The translations under genes and the position numbers were made by a program. From an uncultured Eubacteriales bacterium (GTDB taxonomy: Bacteria > Bacillota > Clostridia > Christensenellales > Aristaeellaceae), in NCBI GenBank assembly GCA_900318145.1, contig ONJM01000003.1, positions 96,512 to 160,511 of the forward strand: a DNA stretch of 64,000 nt, written 5' to 3'. A model generated the notes under the pieces. It was not told where the DNA came from. It saw only the letters and a list, made by a program, of their open reading frames with translations, and did no database searches. Shown here piece by piece: positions 51,493-60,112 of this stretch. How positions within the stretch are numbered: position 1 is the first letter of the stretch; every line of letters begins with the position of its first letter.

Positions 51493-52447
51493 GGCTTCAG
51501 AAGATGAAATCAGGGAATTGTTTTCTTTTCACAAAGCGGGGAATGTGCTTGATATAGCCGCGCTTGGAAACGGAGAATTCAATGCGGCATACAAAATAAC
51601 ATGTGATAATGGTGTAAACTGCGTATTAAAGATAGCTCCCCCGGAGGATGCCAGGGTTCTCAGTTATGAAAAAAACATGATGAAATCAGAGGTCTTCTGG
51701 TATTCGAAAATGCATGAAAAGACTGACATCCTCTGCCCTGAAGTCTATGTTTCCGATTTTTCAAAAGAAATCATAAAAAGCGACTGTTTTATTATGGAGA
51801 TGATGCCGGGAGAACCATTGTGGGCGATGAACTTCTCCGGTGAGGAATACGAAACAGTTCAAAAGCAGAAAATCTGTATGCTCACGAAAATACACAGGAT
51901 CGCAAATGACAGGTACGGCTACATACAGACGGGACTTATGATTTCATGGTATGAGGCCTTAAAAAACATGGCGCTCAGTCTGGTCGCCGACTGTAAAAAC
52001 CTTGGCCATGACACACCTGACGGTGAGAAATTTATTCGTTTCATTGACAGGCATGAAAAGCTGCTTGGATCAATCCCCTGCAGAATGGTAAACTTTGACT
52101 TGTGGGACAGCAATGTGCTCTATAACGTAAGGACAGGGAAAATCTGCTGGATCGACCCGGAACGCGGCTTTTGGGGTGATCCGGTTGCGGATTTTTTAAC
52201 ACTTGGACCGGGGCCGAAAGCACCGCTTGCGGCAAAAAAGAAGGAACTCGATACTTATAATGAGATGGCTCAGGAAAAAATCTTCCTGACAGAGGAAACA
52301 GAGATCAGATACGCTCTCGCGGTTTGCTATCTGGCACTTATTGAAGAAGTTGAAAAGTATGTCCGATATGAACCAGATAATCCCACTTACATCAGAAACA
52401 CTGTTGATTCAAGAGAAATGTATGACATGGCATTCGGGCTTCTTTGA
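51467..52447 (+). CDS. APH-family phosphotransferase
   Basis: A 326-residue aminoglycoside-phosphotransferase-fold protein: LGNGEFNAAYKITCDNGVNCVLKIAPPEDA (ATP loop and Lys), CFIMEMMPGEPLWAM, catalytic loop MVNFDLWDSNVLYN (the usual His-Gly-Asp reads Asn-Phe-Asp, the Asp kept), and CWIDPERGFWGDPVADF. SD AGGAGG before ATG 51467 rejects the longer frame. The sequence is noticeably AT-richer than the genes before it, a sign of separate acquisition. Substrate unknown. Confidence 0.83.
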   Translation: MIISKTKYEASEDEIRELFSFHKAGNVLDIAALGNGEFNAAYKITCDNGVNCVLKIAPPEDARVLSYEKNMMKSEVFWYSKMHEKTDILCPEVYVSDFSKEIIKSDCFIMEMMPGEPLWAMNFSGEEYETVQKQKICMLTKIHRIANDRYGYIQTGLMISWYEALKNMALSLVADCKNLGHDTPDGEKFIRFIDRHEKLLGSIPCRMVNFDLWDSNVLYNVRTGKICWIDPERGFWGDPVADFLTLGPGPKAPLAAKKKELDTYNEMAQEKIFLTEETEIRYALAVCYLALIEEVEKYVRYEPDNPTYIRNTVDSREMYDMAFGLL

Positions 52448-52506
52448 CTGGTTCCGGGTTGCTGCCTTGAAAACCCTGTGCCTGAAATACGATGGAGTGA
52501 GTGATA

Positions 52507-53787
52507 ATGAAAGAACATGATATTCAGCAGCGCCTGGCTGCATTCATAGGACAGGAAACAGAATACTGGGATTTCTGGGGCGCCATTCGCATTGTAAAAG
52601 ACGGAAAGATTCTCTGGGAGACCAGCCGGGGATACTCCTGCGCTGAGTTCGGCGTGAAGAACACCATGTCCACCCGGTTTACCATCGCATCGGTGTCAAA
52701 GCAGTTTACCGCTTTTGCGGTAATGCTTCTGTATGACAGGGGACTTTTGTCGCTGGACGAAGACGCGAATGCCTTTCTCCCGGAAGACATGCATATTCCT
52801 GCCGGGATTACCGTTCATGATCTTCTTGCCCATACGTCCGGACTGTATAACTTCTACAACTTCGAAGATAATTTCTACATCGGGGAGGACAGGCTGCCCT
52901 ATGACCGGAAAGCCTTCCTCAGCAAATGGATCCTGAAACAGCCGGTGAACGTTCCGGGAGAATCATTCAATTACAACAATTCAAATTACAATCTGCTGGC
53001 CTGGATCATTGAATACGTATCAAAGCAGTCGTACGCGGAATTTCTGTGTGAGAATATATTCCTTCCTCTCGGGATGGTCAGCACGGTTTTTGACGACGGC
53101 GTGGCCGTCCACGAAAACAAAGCAAATAACTATATGCACGATTACGGGAAAACAGTTCGTGTACCGTATGTCAATAACCTGTTCCTGACGGGTGCCGGGG
53201 CGCTGGTCTCGGATTGTGACGATCTGCAGAAGTGGTATGAATGCCTGAAGCAGGGGAAACTGCTGTCCGCAAAAGCTTATAAACGATATTTCGCTGAAAA
53301 CATGAATCATTACTGCTACGGACTGGAACGGCATGACCGGAACGGCGTAACGATGTATGCCCATGGTGGTGATGCCAACGGGATTGCCGCGTATACACAG
53401 TATTTCTTTGAGGACGATATCTGCATCATCATTCTTTCCAACAACGAATCGCTGAACCAGTACCGGCTGGGAGAAGGCGTTGCTGGCATTCTGTACGGAA
53501 AAGAACCGAAACATGCGGTGCAACCGGAAGAGGTACCTGTTTCGGAGGAGGATCTCCGGAAGTTTACCGGCACATATCTTCCCGGCAAAATCCATATTGA
53601 AATGAAAAACGGGACCCTGTACCTGGTGCGGGTGAACCAGAACATCCATATTGAACTGTACTGTATCGGTCCCAATACATTTATCCGCAGGCACGAGGAG
53701 CAGAGCTATACGCACAATCTGCTGCCGGAAGGCGCTGAAAAGCCGGCTGTATGGGGATATGAACTGATCAGCAAGGCATTTATGTAA
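52507..53787 (+). CDS. Serine hydrolase of the class C beta-lactamase/penicillin-binding fold
   Basis: A 426-residue protein without a signal peptide: SxxK motif in FTIASVSKQFTAF near residue 62, Tyr motif FNYNNSNYNLLAW near 155, and the third motif region as AHGGDANG near 290 (HGG in place of KTG). C-terminal ~90 residues are a beta-rich lipocalin-like domain. Such proteins are usually esterases or D-amino peptidases, not drug-resistance enzymes. Predicted cytoplasmic location is a little odd for the fold. SD GGAGTG. Confidence 0.86.
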   Translation: MKEHDIQQRLAAFIGQETEYWDFWGAIRIVKDGKILWETSRGYSCAEFGVKNTMSTRFTIASVSKQFTAFAVMLLYDRGLLSLDEDANAFLPEDMHIPAGITVHDLLAHTSGLYNFYNFEDNFYIGEDRLPYDRKAFLSKWILKQPVNVPGESFNYNNSNYNLLAWIIEYVSKQSYAEFLCENIFLPLGMVSTVFDDGVAVHENKANNYMHDYGKTVRVPYVNNLFLTGAGALVSDCDDLQKWYECLKQGKLLSAKAYKRYFAENMNHYCYGLERHDRNGVTMYAHGGDANGIAAYTQYFFEDDICIIILSNNESLNQYRLGEGVAGILYGKEPKHAVQPEEVPVSEEDLRKFTGTYLPGKIHIEMKNGTLYLVRVNQNIHIELYCIGPNTFIRRHEEQSYTHNLLPEGAEKPAVWGYELISKAFM

Positions 53788-53933
53788 GTCTCCGCGGCGG
53801 ATCCGGACGCACAGCTCCCGCAAAGTGTCGTCGGATGCGTGTAAGGTTTGGCGAAATGATACGGGAAGGCCCTGAAAAGCAGTCGGTCGTTGGATCTGTT
53901 TGCTGCGACAGGTCAGGATTTGTGAGGTGGATA

Positions 53934-54140
53934 ATGAAAGCTGAATGGGTTGATGGTTTTGAAATCAGGGTAACAGCTGAAAAGGGCGAAACCGTAATAT
54001 CTGCAAACAGAGAAGGAATGCTCTCGCTGGCAAAGCAGCTCAGGATGCTTGCGGATAGAGTACCGGGAGATCATATTCATTATGATGAGAATAATTCTCT
54101 TGAAGAAGGTTCAGCAGTAATGATCATTGAAAGAATTTAA
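53934..54140 (+). CDS. Imm32-like small protein
   Basis: A 68-residue protein: VDGFEIRVTAEKGETVISANREGMLSLAKQLRMLADRVPGDHIHYDENNSLEEGSAVMIIERI. The pattern 'SANxEGLxSLAxxL..LA....GdHIHyDe...LEeGS' is that of the Imm32 immunity-protein family linked to polymorphic toxins. No toxin gene is seen nearby, so it may be an orphan immunity gene. The ATG at 53934 has GAGGTGG upstream. Confidence 0.7.
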   Translation: MKAEWVDGFEIRVTAEKGETVISANREGMLSLAKQLRMLADRVPGDHIHYDENNSLEEGSAVMIIERI

Positions 54141-54226
54141 CGATTCCGGTTTGTCCGGATAGCTGTTGGAAAGAAATATCGGAAAGCCCTTTTGAAATTC
54201 ACGACCGTGATGATGGAGAACCAGCC

Positions 54227-54369
54227 ATGAAAAGATGTGCACAGGGCGATCTGACCGGAATACTGGATTTTTATCAGCTGGTAATCAATGAAACGGAAGA
54301 CATGTCCGCCACTGGTATGCAGAGAACACCGGGTGGGTGGATTTTTATCTGTTTGAATTTCTTCTTTAA
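54227..54369 (+). pseudogene. Truncated, frameshifted GNAT acetyltransferase
   Basis: MKRCAQGDLTGILDFYQLVINETEDMS is the start of a GNAT protein. A frame change near 54305 is then needed to continue with RHWYAENTGWVDFYLFEFLL, which ends at TAA 54367-54369. The acetyl-CoA loop and everything after are missing. SD GGAG is still present. The interval 54141-54446 otherwise holds only the merR promoter. Confidence 0.65.
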
Positions 54370-54384
54370 AAACAGAATTTCCTG

Positions 54385-54415
54385 TTGACTCTCCCCTATG
54401 GGGATCCTCTACAGT
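54385..54415 (+). promoter_or_regulatory. MerR-type promoter with 19-base spacer and operator
   Basis: TTGACT (54385-54390) and TACAGT (54410-54415) are 19 bases apart, the stretched spacing that MerR activators correct by twisting DNA. The spacer contains the palindrome TCCCC-TAT-GGGGA (54392-54404). Confidence 0.82.
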
Positions 54416-54446
54416 GTGAAATGAAAGCGGAAAGGAGGGTATCGAA

Positions 54447-55238
54447 ATGCTGAAAATCGGCGATTTTTCCAGGCTGTCCCATCTGACAGTAAAGGCACTG
54501 AGGTTTTATGAGAAGGAAAAGATCCTGATTCCCGAGTCCGTTGACGAATGGACCGGCTACAGGTTCTATGAAACCAGCCAGCTTGAGGACGCGGCAAGGA
54601 TCAAAGCCTGCCGCCAGATGGATCTTTCGATTGACGAGATCCGGGCGATCATGTCAGGCGCCGACATGATGCAGGTGCTGTCCGATAAAGCAAAAGCGCT
54701 GTCTGATCAACGCGAAAAGATCGATGCCATCCTTTCCAGAATCCATCACATTCTGGAGGACAAAGAGATGAAGTATCAGGTAACAGAAAAAGTCATTCCG
54801 GCAGCGATTATTTTCTATTCGGAGACCGTGCTGGAAAACTACAGCGACATCATGCAGTGGATTCCTTCTCTGGGCGAGGAATGCAGAAAACTGAATCCGG
54901 ATCTCCGCTGTACGGAACCGGAATATGAATTCTGTGAGTACCCGGACGGCGAATACAAAGAGCATGATATCCAGATCCGGCATAACCAGGCTGTAACAGC
55001 CCGGGGCGTTGAGAATGATATTATCCGGTTCCGGGACATCCCGGAGACGAAGGTGCTGAGCATCTATCACAAAGGGCCTTACGATAACATCGGAGAAGCC
55101 TATGCCTTTATCATGAAATACGCGGAAGAGAACGGCTATCAGCCTGCCGGCCTGACCAGGGAATGCTATATTGACGGAATCTGGAACAAGGAAAGCGCCG
55201 ACGATTGGCTGACAGAAATTCAGCTGCCGGTTCGCTGA
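54447..55238 (+). CDS. MerR-family regulator with GyrI-like effector domain
   Basis: A 263-residue activator: MerR HTH in residues 1-70 (MLKIGDFSRLSHLTVKALRFYEKEKILIPESVDEWTGYRFY), coiled-coil linker ~75-110, then a GyrI/SOUL-like ligand domain to the end (PEYEFCEYPDGEYKEHDIQIRHNQAV ... KVLSIYHKGPYDNIGEAYAFIMKYAEENGYQPAG). BmrR-like architecture, sensing hydrophobic or cationic compounds. It sits behind a 19-base-spacer promoter with a palindrome, so it very likely controls itself and the following GyrI-like gene. SD AAAGGAGGG. Confidence 0.92.
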   Translation: MLKIGDFSRLSHLTVKALRFYEKEKILIPESVDEWTGYRFYETSQLEDAARIKACRQMDLSIDEIRAIMSGADMMQVLSDKAKALSDQREKIDAILSRIHHILEDKEMKYQVTEKVIPAAIIFYSETVLENYSDIMQWIPSLGEECRKLNPDLRCTEPEYEFCEYPDGEYKEHDIQIRHNQAVTARGVENDIIRFRDIPETKVLSIYHKGPYDNIGEAYAFIMKYAEENGYQPAGLTRECYIDGIWNKESADDWLTEIQLPVR

Positions 55239-55260
55239 GCGAAGAATCGGAGGACAGAAG

Positions 55261-55896
55261 ATGGCTTTCGATTTCAAAAAGGAATACAAGGAGTTTTATA
55301 TGCCGGCGGCCAGACCGTCCATTGTGACGGTTCCGCCCATGAACTACATTGCTGTCCGCGGCGAAGGGGATCCCAACGCAGAAGACGGCGCGTACAAACA
55401 GGCGATCGGCCTGCTCTATGGGATTGCCTTCACGATTAAGATGAGCAAAAAGGGTGATCACCGGATCGAAGGCTTTTTTGATTATGTGGTTCCTCCGCTG
55501 GAAGGTTTCTGGTGGCAGGATGGCGTTAAGTGGATCGACTATGCCCGTAAAGATCGGTTTCAGTGGATCTCCGTCATCCGGCTGCCGGATTTTGTGACAA
55601 AGAAGGATTTTGACTGGGCTGTGGCAGAAGCAACGCGCAAAAAGAAAACGGATTTTTCCAGGGCAGAGTTCCTGACCTGTGATGAAGGCCTGTGTGTACA
55701 GTGTCTGCACATCGGATCCTATGATGATGAACCGGCCACAGTGGAACAAATGCACCGGTATATGGAGGAACTGGGCTATGCGCTTGATATCACAGAGCAA
55801 CGTCTGCATCACGAGATCTATCTGAGCGATGTCCGAAAGGTCGCACCAGAGAAACTGAAAACAGTGATCCGCCATCCGATCAGGCTCAGACAATGA
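55261..55896 (+). CDS. GyrI-like small-molecule-binding domain protein
   Basis: A 211-residue stand-alone GyrI-like protein: PSIVTVPPMNYIAVRGEGDPNAEDGAYKQAIGLLYGIAFTIKMSKKGDHRIEGFFDYVVPPLEGFWWQDG, aromatic-rich as in ligand-binding members, and ATVEQMHRYMEELGYALDITEQRLHHEIYLSD. The family binds or hydrolyses small toxic compounds. It follows merR by 22 bases with SD GGAGG, so it is probably the regulated effector. Confidence 0.87.
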   Translation: MAFDFKKEYKEFYMPAARPSIVTVPPMNYIAVRGEGDPNAEDGAYKQAIGLLYGIAFTIKMSKKGDHRIEGFFDYVVPPLEGFWWQDGVKWIDYARKDRFQWISVIRLPDFVTKKDFDWAVAEATRKKKTDFSRAEFLTCDEGLCVQCLHIGSYDDEPATVEQMHRYMEELGYALDITEQRLHHEIYLSDVRKVAPEKLKTVIRHPIRLRQ

Positions 55897-56010
55897 TCAT
55901 CGCCCGTGACATATGATAATATTGAGCTCGGAAGCCAGCAAGCGCTTGTTAAAATATCTTATGATTTTGCTGACGAAGAAAGAATAGAGTATGTGGAGGA
56001 CGAGAAATGA
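55897..56010 (+). pseudogene. Short 3' remnant ORF upstream of purN
   Basis: After the stop at 55896 the same frame runs open to TGA 56008-56010: a possible GTG at 55906, then YDNIELGSQQALVKISYDFADEERIEYVEDEK. It overlaps the purN start as ATGA and looks like the C-terminal end of a lost gene once coupled to purN. I cannot name the parent family. Confidence 0.35.
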
Positions 56011-56600
56011 ACATAGCTGTATTTGCATCACACGGCGGAAGTGATCTGCAGGCAATTATAGACGGATGCAAAGACGGAAAAATAGATGCATGTGTCGCGG
56101 GTGTGATCAGTAACAACGGGGAGTCCATGGCATTGCAGCGCGCAAATGACGCGGGCATACCGAATTATCACATGAGTGCCAAAAAGTATGGAAGTGAAGA
56201 AACGCTTGCAAAAGAAATATTGAGTGTTTTGGATAAATACTCGATTAATATGATTTTTCTGGCCGGGTATATGCGAATGCTGCATATTTCAATACTTGAA
56301 AAGTATAACAATCGAATTTTCAATATTCATCCGGCGCTTCTTCCCAAATTTGGCGGTAAAGGAATGTATGGAATAAAAGTTCATACTGCAGTTATAGCAG
56401 CGAAAGAAAAAGAAACGGGGATTACAATCCATAGAGTGAATGCAGAGTATGACAGCGGTGAAATTGTTGCGCAGACAAAAGTCAGCGTTTACGAAAATGA
56501 TACCCCGGAAACATTGGCTGCCAGAGTGTTGGAACGGGAGCACGAATTCCTTGTAGAAGTCATATCCGATATTGTTTGCGGAAAGATCCCGATAGGATAA
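56007..56600 (+). CDS. purN: Phosphoribosylglycinamide formyltransferase-like protein
   Basis: A 197-residue formyltransferase: MNIAVFASHGGSDLQAIIDGCKDGKIDACVAGVISNN, catalytic NIHPALLPKFGGKGMYG with the Asn-x-His near residues 107-109, and the Asp in VNAEYDSGEIVAQTKV near 149. PurN transfers a formyl group from 10-formyl-THF to GAR in purine synthesis. It is clearly AT-richer than its neighbours, stands away from other pur genes, and follows a remnant ORF. A recruited paralogue acting on another amine is possible. Confidence 0.87.
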   Translation: MNIAVFASHGGSDLQAIIDGCKDGKIDACVAGVISNNGESMALQRANDAGIPNYHMSAKKYGSEETLAKEILSVLDKYSINMIFLAGYMRMLHISILEKYNNRIFNIHPALLPKFGGKGMYGIKVHTAVIAAKEKETGITIHRVNAEYDSGEIVAQTKVSVYENDTPETLAARVLEREHEFLVEVISDIVCGKIPIG

Positions 56601-56873
56601 ACAAATTCCTGTTTACCGGTGAACCCGTTAGCAAGGAATCTCGGAAGCTTATGCGGACTAACGGTCATTGGTTGATGTGAACGATGTGCTCTGCCGATGT
56701 GGTAGCTTGTATAGACCAACATTGCTGTAAAAGTTGCCTTATACTCTTCCCGGGTTCCTACATAGCGTACCCTATGAATGTCATTACGACGCCGGTAACT
56801 GCGAAAAAGCCATGCAGGAAACGGCCGACCATATCGTCAGAAAATAAAATTTTGTATACAATGGCCCATACTA

Positions 56874-56941
56874 TTGACAACGTTTCCAATCCGGATATAA
56901 TAAGCGTACAAAAATGACCGGTAACGTTTCCAGTGTTGAAA
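56874..56941 (+). promoter_or_regulatory. Sugar-operon promoter with two LacI-type operators
   Basis: TTGACA (56874-56879), 16 bases, TATAAT (56896-56901). AACGTTTCC occurs twice: 56879-56887 (from the -35 into the spacer) and 56933-56941 (in the leader), the second within GGTAACGTTTCC, a near palindrome of the LacI-family type. No LacI gene is in the window. The rest of 56601-56992 shows no named gene. Confidence 0.72.
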
Positions 56942-56992
56942 AACCTTGCATTTCGCTGAACGGTACCGCAAAGGATGAAAGGAGTCCCGCAT

Positions 56993-58264
56993 ATGAAAAA
57001 ACTGTTAACTGTCCTGCTGGCCGCCGCCCTGCTGCTGGGCATGGTCTCCCTTGCCTCCGCCGAAGAAACCGGCAAGGTCTACTACCTGAACTTCAAGCCC
57101 GAAGCCGACCAGGCCTGGCAGGATCTGGCCAAGGCCTATACTGAGCAGACCGGCGTGGAAGTGAAAGTGCTGACTGCCGCTTCCGGCACCTACAGCGACA
57201 CCCTGACCGCTGAAATGGAAAAGAAGGACGCCGCGCCCACCCTGTTCCAGATCGGTAACGCCGAAGGCGTCGTCACCTGGGGCGATTACGCGCTGCCGCT
57301 GGACGGCACCGACCTGATCAACGAGATGACCACCGCCGACTTCAACCTGAAGAACGCCAACGGCGAAACTGTCGCTGTTGGCTATTGCTACGAAGCCTAC
57401 GGCATCATCACCAACAAGGAACTGCTGGAGAAAGCCGGCCATTCCGTTGACGAGATCAAGGATTTCGCCAGCCTGAAGGCCGTGGCCGACGACATCCACG
57501 CCCGCGCTGAGGAGCTGGGCTTCGACGCCTTCACCTCCGCCGGCCTGGACGGTTCCTCCTCCTGGCGCTTCTCCGGCCACCTGACCAATATGCCGCTGTT
57601 CTATGAATTCCGCGACGACGGCATCACCGAGCAGCCCGCCACCGTCAAGGGCAGCTACCTGAACGCCTACAAGAACATCTGGGATCTGTACATCACCGAC
57701 TCCGCCGCGGATCCGGCCAAGCTTTCCACCTATACCGGCGGTGCCGCTGAGGAAGAGTTCATGACCGGCAAGGCCGTGTTCTTCCAGAACGGCACCTGGG
57801 AATACGCGACGCTGAGCGAGGCGGTCGATCCCGCGAACCTGACCATGCTGCCCATCTACTGCGGTGTGGAAGGCGAGGAGAACGCCGCGCTGTGCGCCGG
57901 CACTGAGAACTGCTGGGCTGTGAACTCCCAGGCTTCCGAAGCCGACCAGAAGGCTACCCTGGACTTCCTCAAGTGGGTTGTGACCAGCGAAGAAGGCACC
58001 AAGATGATGGCCGAGCAGTTCGGACCCATCCCCTTCAAGAGCGCCAAGGAGCCCGAAAATGTATTCTTCAAGGTGGCGAACGAGTACCTTGCCGCCGGCA
58101 AGTATGTTGTGACCTGGGCATTCAACTTCACGCCCGATGTGGACAACTGGCGCGCCGGTATCGTCTCCGCCCTGGAGCAGTACTCCGCCGGAACCGCCGA
58201 CTGGGGCGAAGTGGAATATGCATTTGTTGACGGCTGGGCCAAGTGCTACGAAGCTACGCACTGA
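56993..58264 (+). CDS. Sugar ABC transporter substrate-binding protein
   Basis: A 423-residue exported protein: signal peptide (KKLLTVLLAAALLLGMVSLASAEE) without lipobox Cys, and a type 1 extracellular solute-binding fold (WQDLAKAYTEQTGVEVKVLTA ... PTLFQIGNAEG ... GYCYEAYGIITNKELLEKAG ... FMTGKAVFFQNGTWEYATL ... FLKWVVTSEEGTKMMAEQFGPIPF). The codon use is strongly biased and uniform, suggesting high expression. A 10-base hairpin follows the stop. It partners with the two CUT1 permeases downstream; the ATPase is not here (probably a shared MsmK type). Confidence 0.9.
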   Translation: MKKLLTVLLAAALLLGMVSLASAEETGKVYYLNFKPEADQAWQDLAKAYTEQTGVEVKVLTAASGTYSDTLTAEMEKKDAAPTLFQIGNAEGVVTWGDYALPLDGTDLINEMTTADFNLKNANGETVAVGYCYEAYGIITNKELLEKAGHSVDEIKDFASLKAVADDIHARAEELGFDAFTSAGLDGSSSWRFSGHLTNMPLFYEFRDDGITEQPATVKGSYLNAYKNIWDLYITDSAADPAKLSTYTGGAAEEEFMTGKAVFFQNGTWEYATLSEAVDPANLTMLPIYCGVEGEENAALCAGTENCWAVNSQASEADQKATLDFLKWVVTSEEGTKMMAEQFGPIPFKSAKEPENVFFKVANEYLAAGKYVVTWAFNFTPDVDNWRAGIVSALEQYSAGTADWGEVEYAFVDGWAKCYEATH

Positions 58265-58281
58265 TCTGCCTGATCACCCAT

Positions 58282-58307
58282 GGGGAGCGGGACTGTACCC
58301 GCTCCCC
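58282..58307 (+). promoter_or_regulatory. Stem-loop after the binding-protein gene
   Basis: A perfect 10-base stem GGGGAGCGGG / CCCGCTCCCC with a 6-base loop and no long T run. Likely stabilises the abundant binding-protein message and lowers read-through to the permeases. Confidence 0.7.
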
Positions 58308-58336
58308 GTTTCAGTACTGAAGAGGAGTGATTCACT

Positions 58337-59227
58337 GTGAAGAAAAAAGGCAGAAAAGCTGCCGGAGCGGTTACTTCACCCCTGATCCGCCGCCCGATCC
58401 AGCGACAGTTCGCCATCTTCCTGCTGCCGACTTTCCTGTGTTTCTGTATCGGCTTTCTCTGGCCGTTTATCCAGGGTATTTACCTGTCTTTCAATAAGTT
58501 TTCGACCATCAGCAACACGAGCTGGGTGGGTTTTGGCAACTATGTGAAGGCTTTTCAGGATGACGGCTTCAGGCACGCTTTCGGCTTCACTGCTATGGTG
58601 GCGGTCACATCCCTGGTCCTGATCAACGTGCTGGCCTTTGCCGTGGCGTTTGCCCTGACCAAGAGTATCCGGGGCAGCAACCTGTTCCGGGGCGTGTTCT
58701 TCGTTCCGAACCTGATCGGCGGCATCGTGCTGGGCTATATCTGGAAAACCCTGATCAATTCCGTGCTGCCCGTCAGTATGTCCATCCAGGCGAATTACGG
58801 CTTCTGGGGCCTGATCGTGGTCATGTGCTGGCAGCAGATCGGCTATATGATGATTATCTATATCGCCGGATTGCAGGCGGTGCCGGAGGATATGCTGGAA
58901 GCGGCGAAGATTGACGGCGCCAGCGGATGGAAGACCCTGTGGCATATTATCCTGCCCAATGTGATGCCGTCCATCACGATCTGCACCTTCCTGAGCCTGA
59001 CCAACGGGTTCAAGCTGTATGACCAGAACCTGGTGCTGACCAACGGCGCGCCGGTGCGCCGGGGCGTCGGAATGACGGAGATGCTGGCGCTGAATATCGC
59101 CAACAACTTCACGACGGCCAACCAGCGGGGTGTTGCCCAGGCAAAAGCCGTGCTGTTCTTTATCCTGGTCACCACCATTGCCCTGGTCCAGCTCCGGCTG
59201 ACCCGCAGCAAGGAGGTGCAGCAGTAA
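58337..59227 (+). CDS. CUT1-type sugar ABC permease (MalF-like)
   Basis: A 296-residue permease with six TM segments and the cytoplasmic EAA loop near residues 185-210 (EDMLEAAKIDGASGWKTLWHIILPNVMPSI). GTG start with SD AGAGGAG. It overlaps the next permease by one base (TAATG), so the two form the transport channel for the binding protein upstream. Confidence 0.92.
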   Translation: MKKKGRKAAGAVTSPLIRRPIQRQFAIFLLPTFLCFCIGFLWPFIQGIYLSFNKFSTISNTSWVGFGNYVKAFQDDGFRHAFGFTAMVAVTSLVLINVLAFAVAFALTKSIRGSNLFRGVFFVPNLIGGIVLGYIWKTLINSVLPVSMSIQANYGFWGLIVVMCWQQIGYMMIIYIAGLQAVPEDMLEAAKIDGASGWKTLWHIILPNVMPSITICTFLSLTNGFKLYDQNLVLTNGAPVRRGVGMTEMLALNIANNFTTANQRGVAQAKAVLFFILVTTIALVQLRLTRSKEVQQ

Positions 59228-60099
59228 TGGAAATCCCGATGAAAAAACGCATCACCGATGAGCGGAACACCCCCGGCAAAAAAGCGCTGACGGTGTTCTT
59301 CGTGGTCATCAGCGTGCTGTGGATGATGCCGATTGTCATCGTACTGTACAACTCCCTGAAAACGAACGGCGCCGTGAACACCCAGCTGTTCGCGCTGCCC
59401 AATGCCGAAACCTTTGTGGGATTTGACAACTATATCAACGGCATGACCTTCGGCAATTACCCGTTCTACCTTTCCGCGGCATACAGCGTGTTTATTACGC
59501 TGGCGTCCACCTTCCTGATCCTCCTGTGCACCTCCATGGCGGCCTGGTACATCTCCCGGGTGAGTGATACGTTCTCCAAGGTGGTTTACTACCTGTGCGT
59601 GTTTTCCATGGTGGTGCCGTTCCAGATGGTGATGTTCACCCTGGCCAATACGGCCCGGGACCTGCACCTGGACACACCGTGGACGATACCCGTGGTATAT
59701 CTCGGCTTCGGCGCGGGCCTGGCGGTATTCATGTTCGTGGGCTTCGTGAAATCCATTCCGATCGATATTGAGGAGGCGGCGGCCATCGACGGCTGCGGCC
59801 CGCTGCGGACATTCTTCAGCGTGGTGCTGCCGATGATGAAGCCGACCCTGATCTCTGTGGGCGTACTGGAAATCATGTGGGTCTGGAATGACTACCTGCT
59901 GCCGTACCTGGTGCTGGATGTGACGAAATACAAGACGATTCCGATCCATATCCAGTATCTGCAGGGAAGCTACGGCAAGGTGGATCTGGGCGCCACGATG
60001 GCGCTGATTATCCTGAGCCTGCTGCCGATCGTGATTTTCTACCTGACCTGCCAGAAGCACATCATCAAGGGTGTGGCTGCCGGCGCGGTCAAAGGCTGA
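59227..60099 (+). CDS. CUT1-type sugar ABC permease (MalG-like)
   Basis: A 290-residue permease: N-terminal LTVFFVVISVLWMMPIVIVLYNSLKTNGAV, six TM segments, EAA loop IPIDIEEAAAIDGCGPLRTFFSVVLPMMKPTL near 178-208, and the typical end QKHIIKGVAAGAVKG. Third gene of the sugar operon; a strong terminator follows. Confidence 0.93.
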   Translation: MEIPMKKRITDERNTPGKKALTVFFVVISVLWMMPIVIVLYNSLKTNGAVNTQLFALPNAETFVGFDNYINGMTFGNYPFYLSAAYSVFITLASTFLILLCTSMAAWYISRVSDTFSKVVYYLCVFSMVVPFQMVMFTLANTARDLHLDTPWTIPVVYLGFGAGLAVFMFVGFVKSIPIDIEEAAAIDGCGPLRTFFSVVLPMMKPTLISVGVLEIMWVWNDYLLPYLVLDVTKYKTIPIHIQYLQGSYGKVDLGATMALIILSLLPIVIFYLTCQKHIIKGVAAGAVKG

Positions 60100-60112
60100 G
60101 ACCCTTGGCCAG

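Noticed and set aside
49662-53787. MBL-fold and class-C-fold genes as beta-lactam resistance genes
   Set aside because: The MBL protein looks glyoxalase-II-like, and the class-C-fold protein lacks a signal peptide and KTG motif; resistance function is not supported.
56700-56860. A short plus-strand frame (ECHYDAGNCEKAMQETADHIVRK) that looks coding-like
   Set aside because: No start codon, no SD and no recognised family; too short to call.
56758-57075. A 105-codon minus-strand frame with hydrophobic stretch
   Set aside because: It runs through the sugar-operon promoter and into antisense of the signal peptide; hydrophobicity is likely incidental.
57005-58261. A 418-codon open frame on the minus strand
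   Set aside because: Antisense shadow of the sugar-binding protein gene, whose biased codon use removes stops on the other strand.
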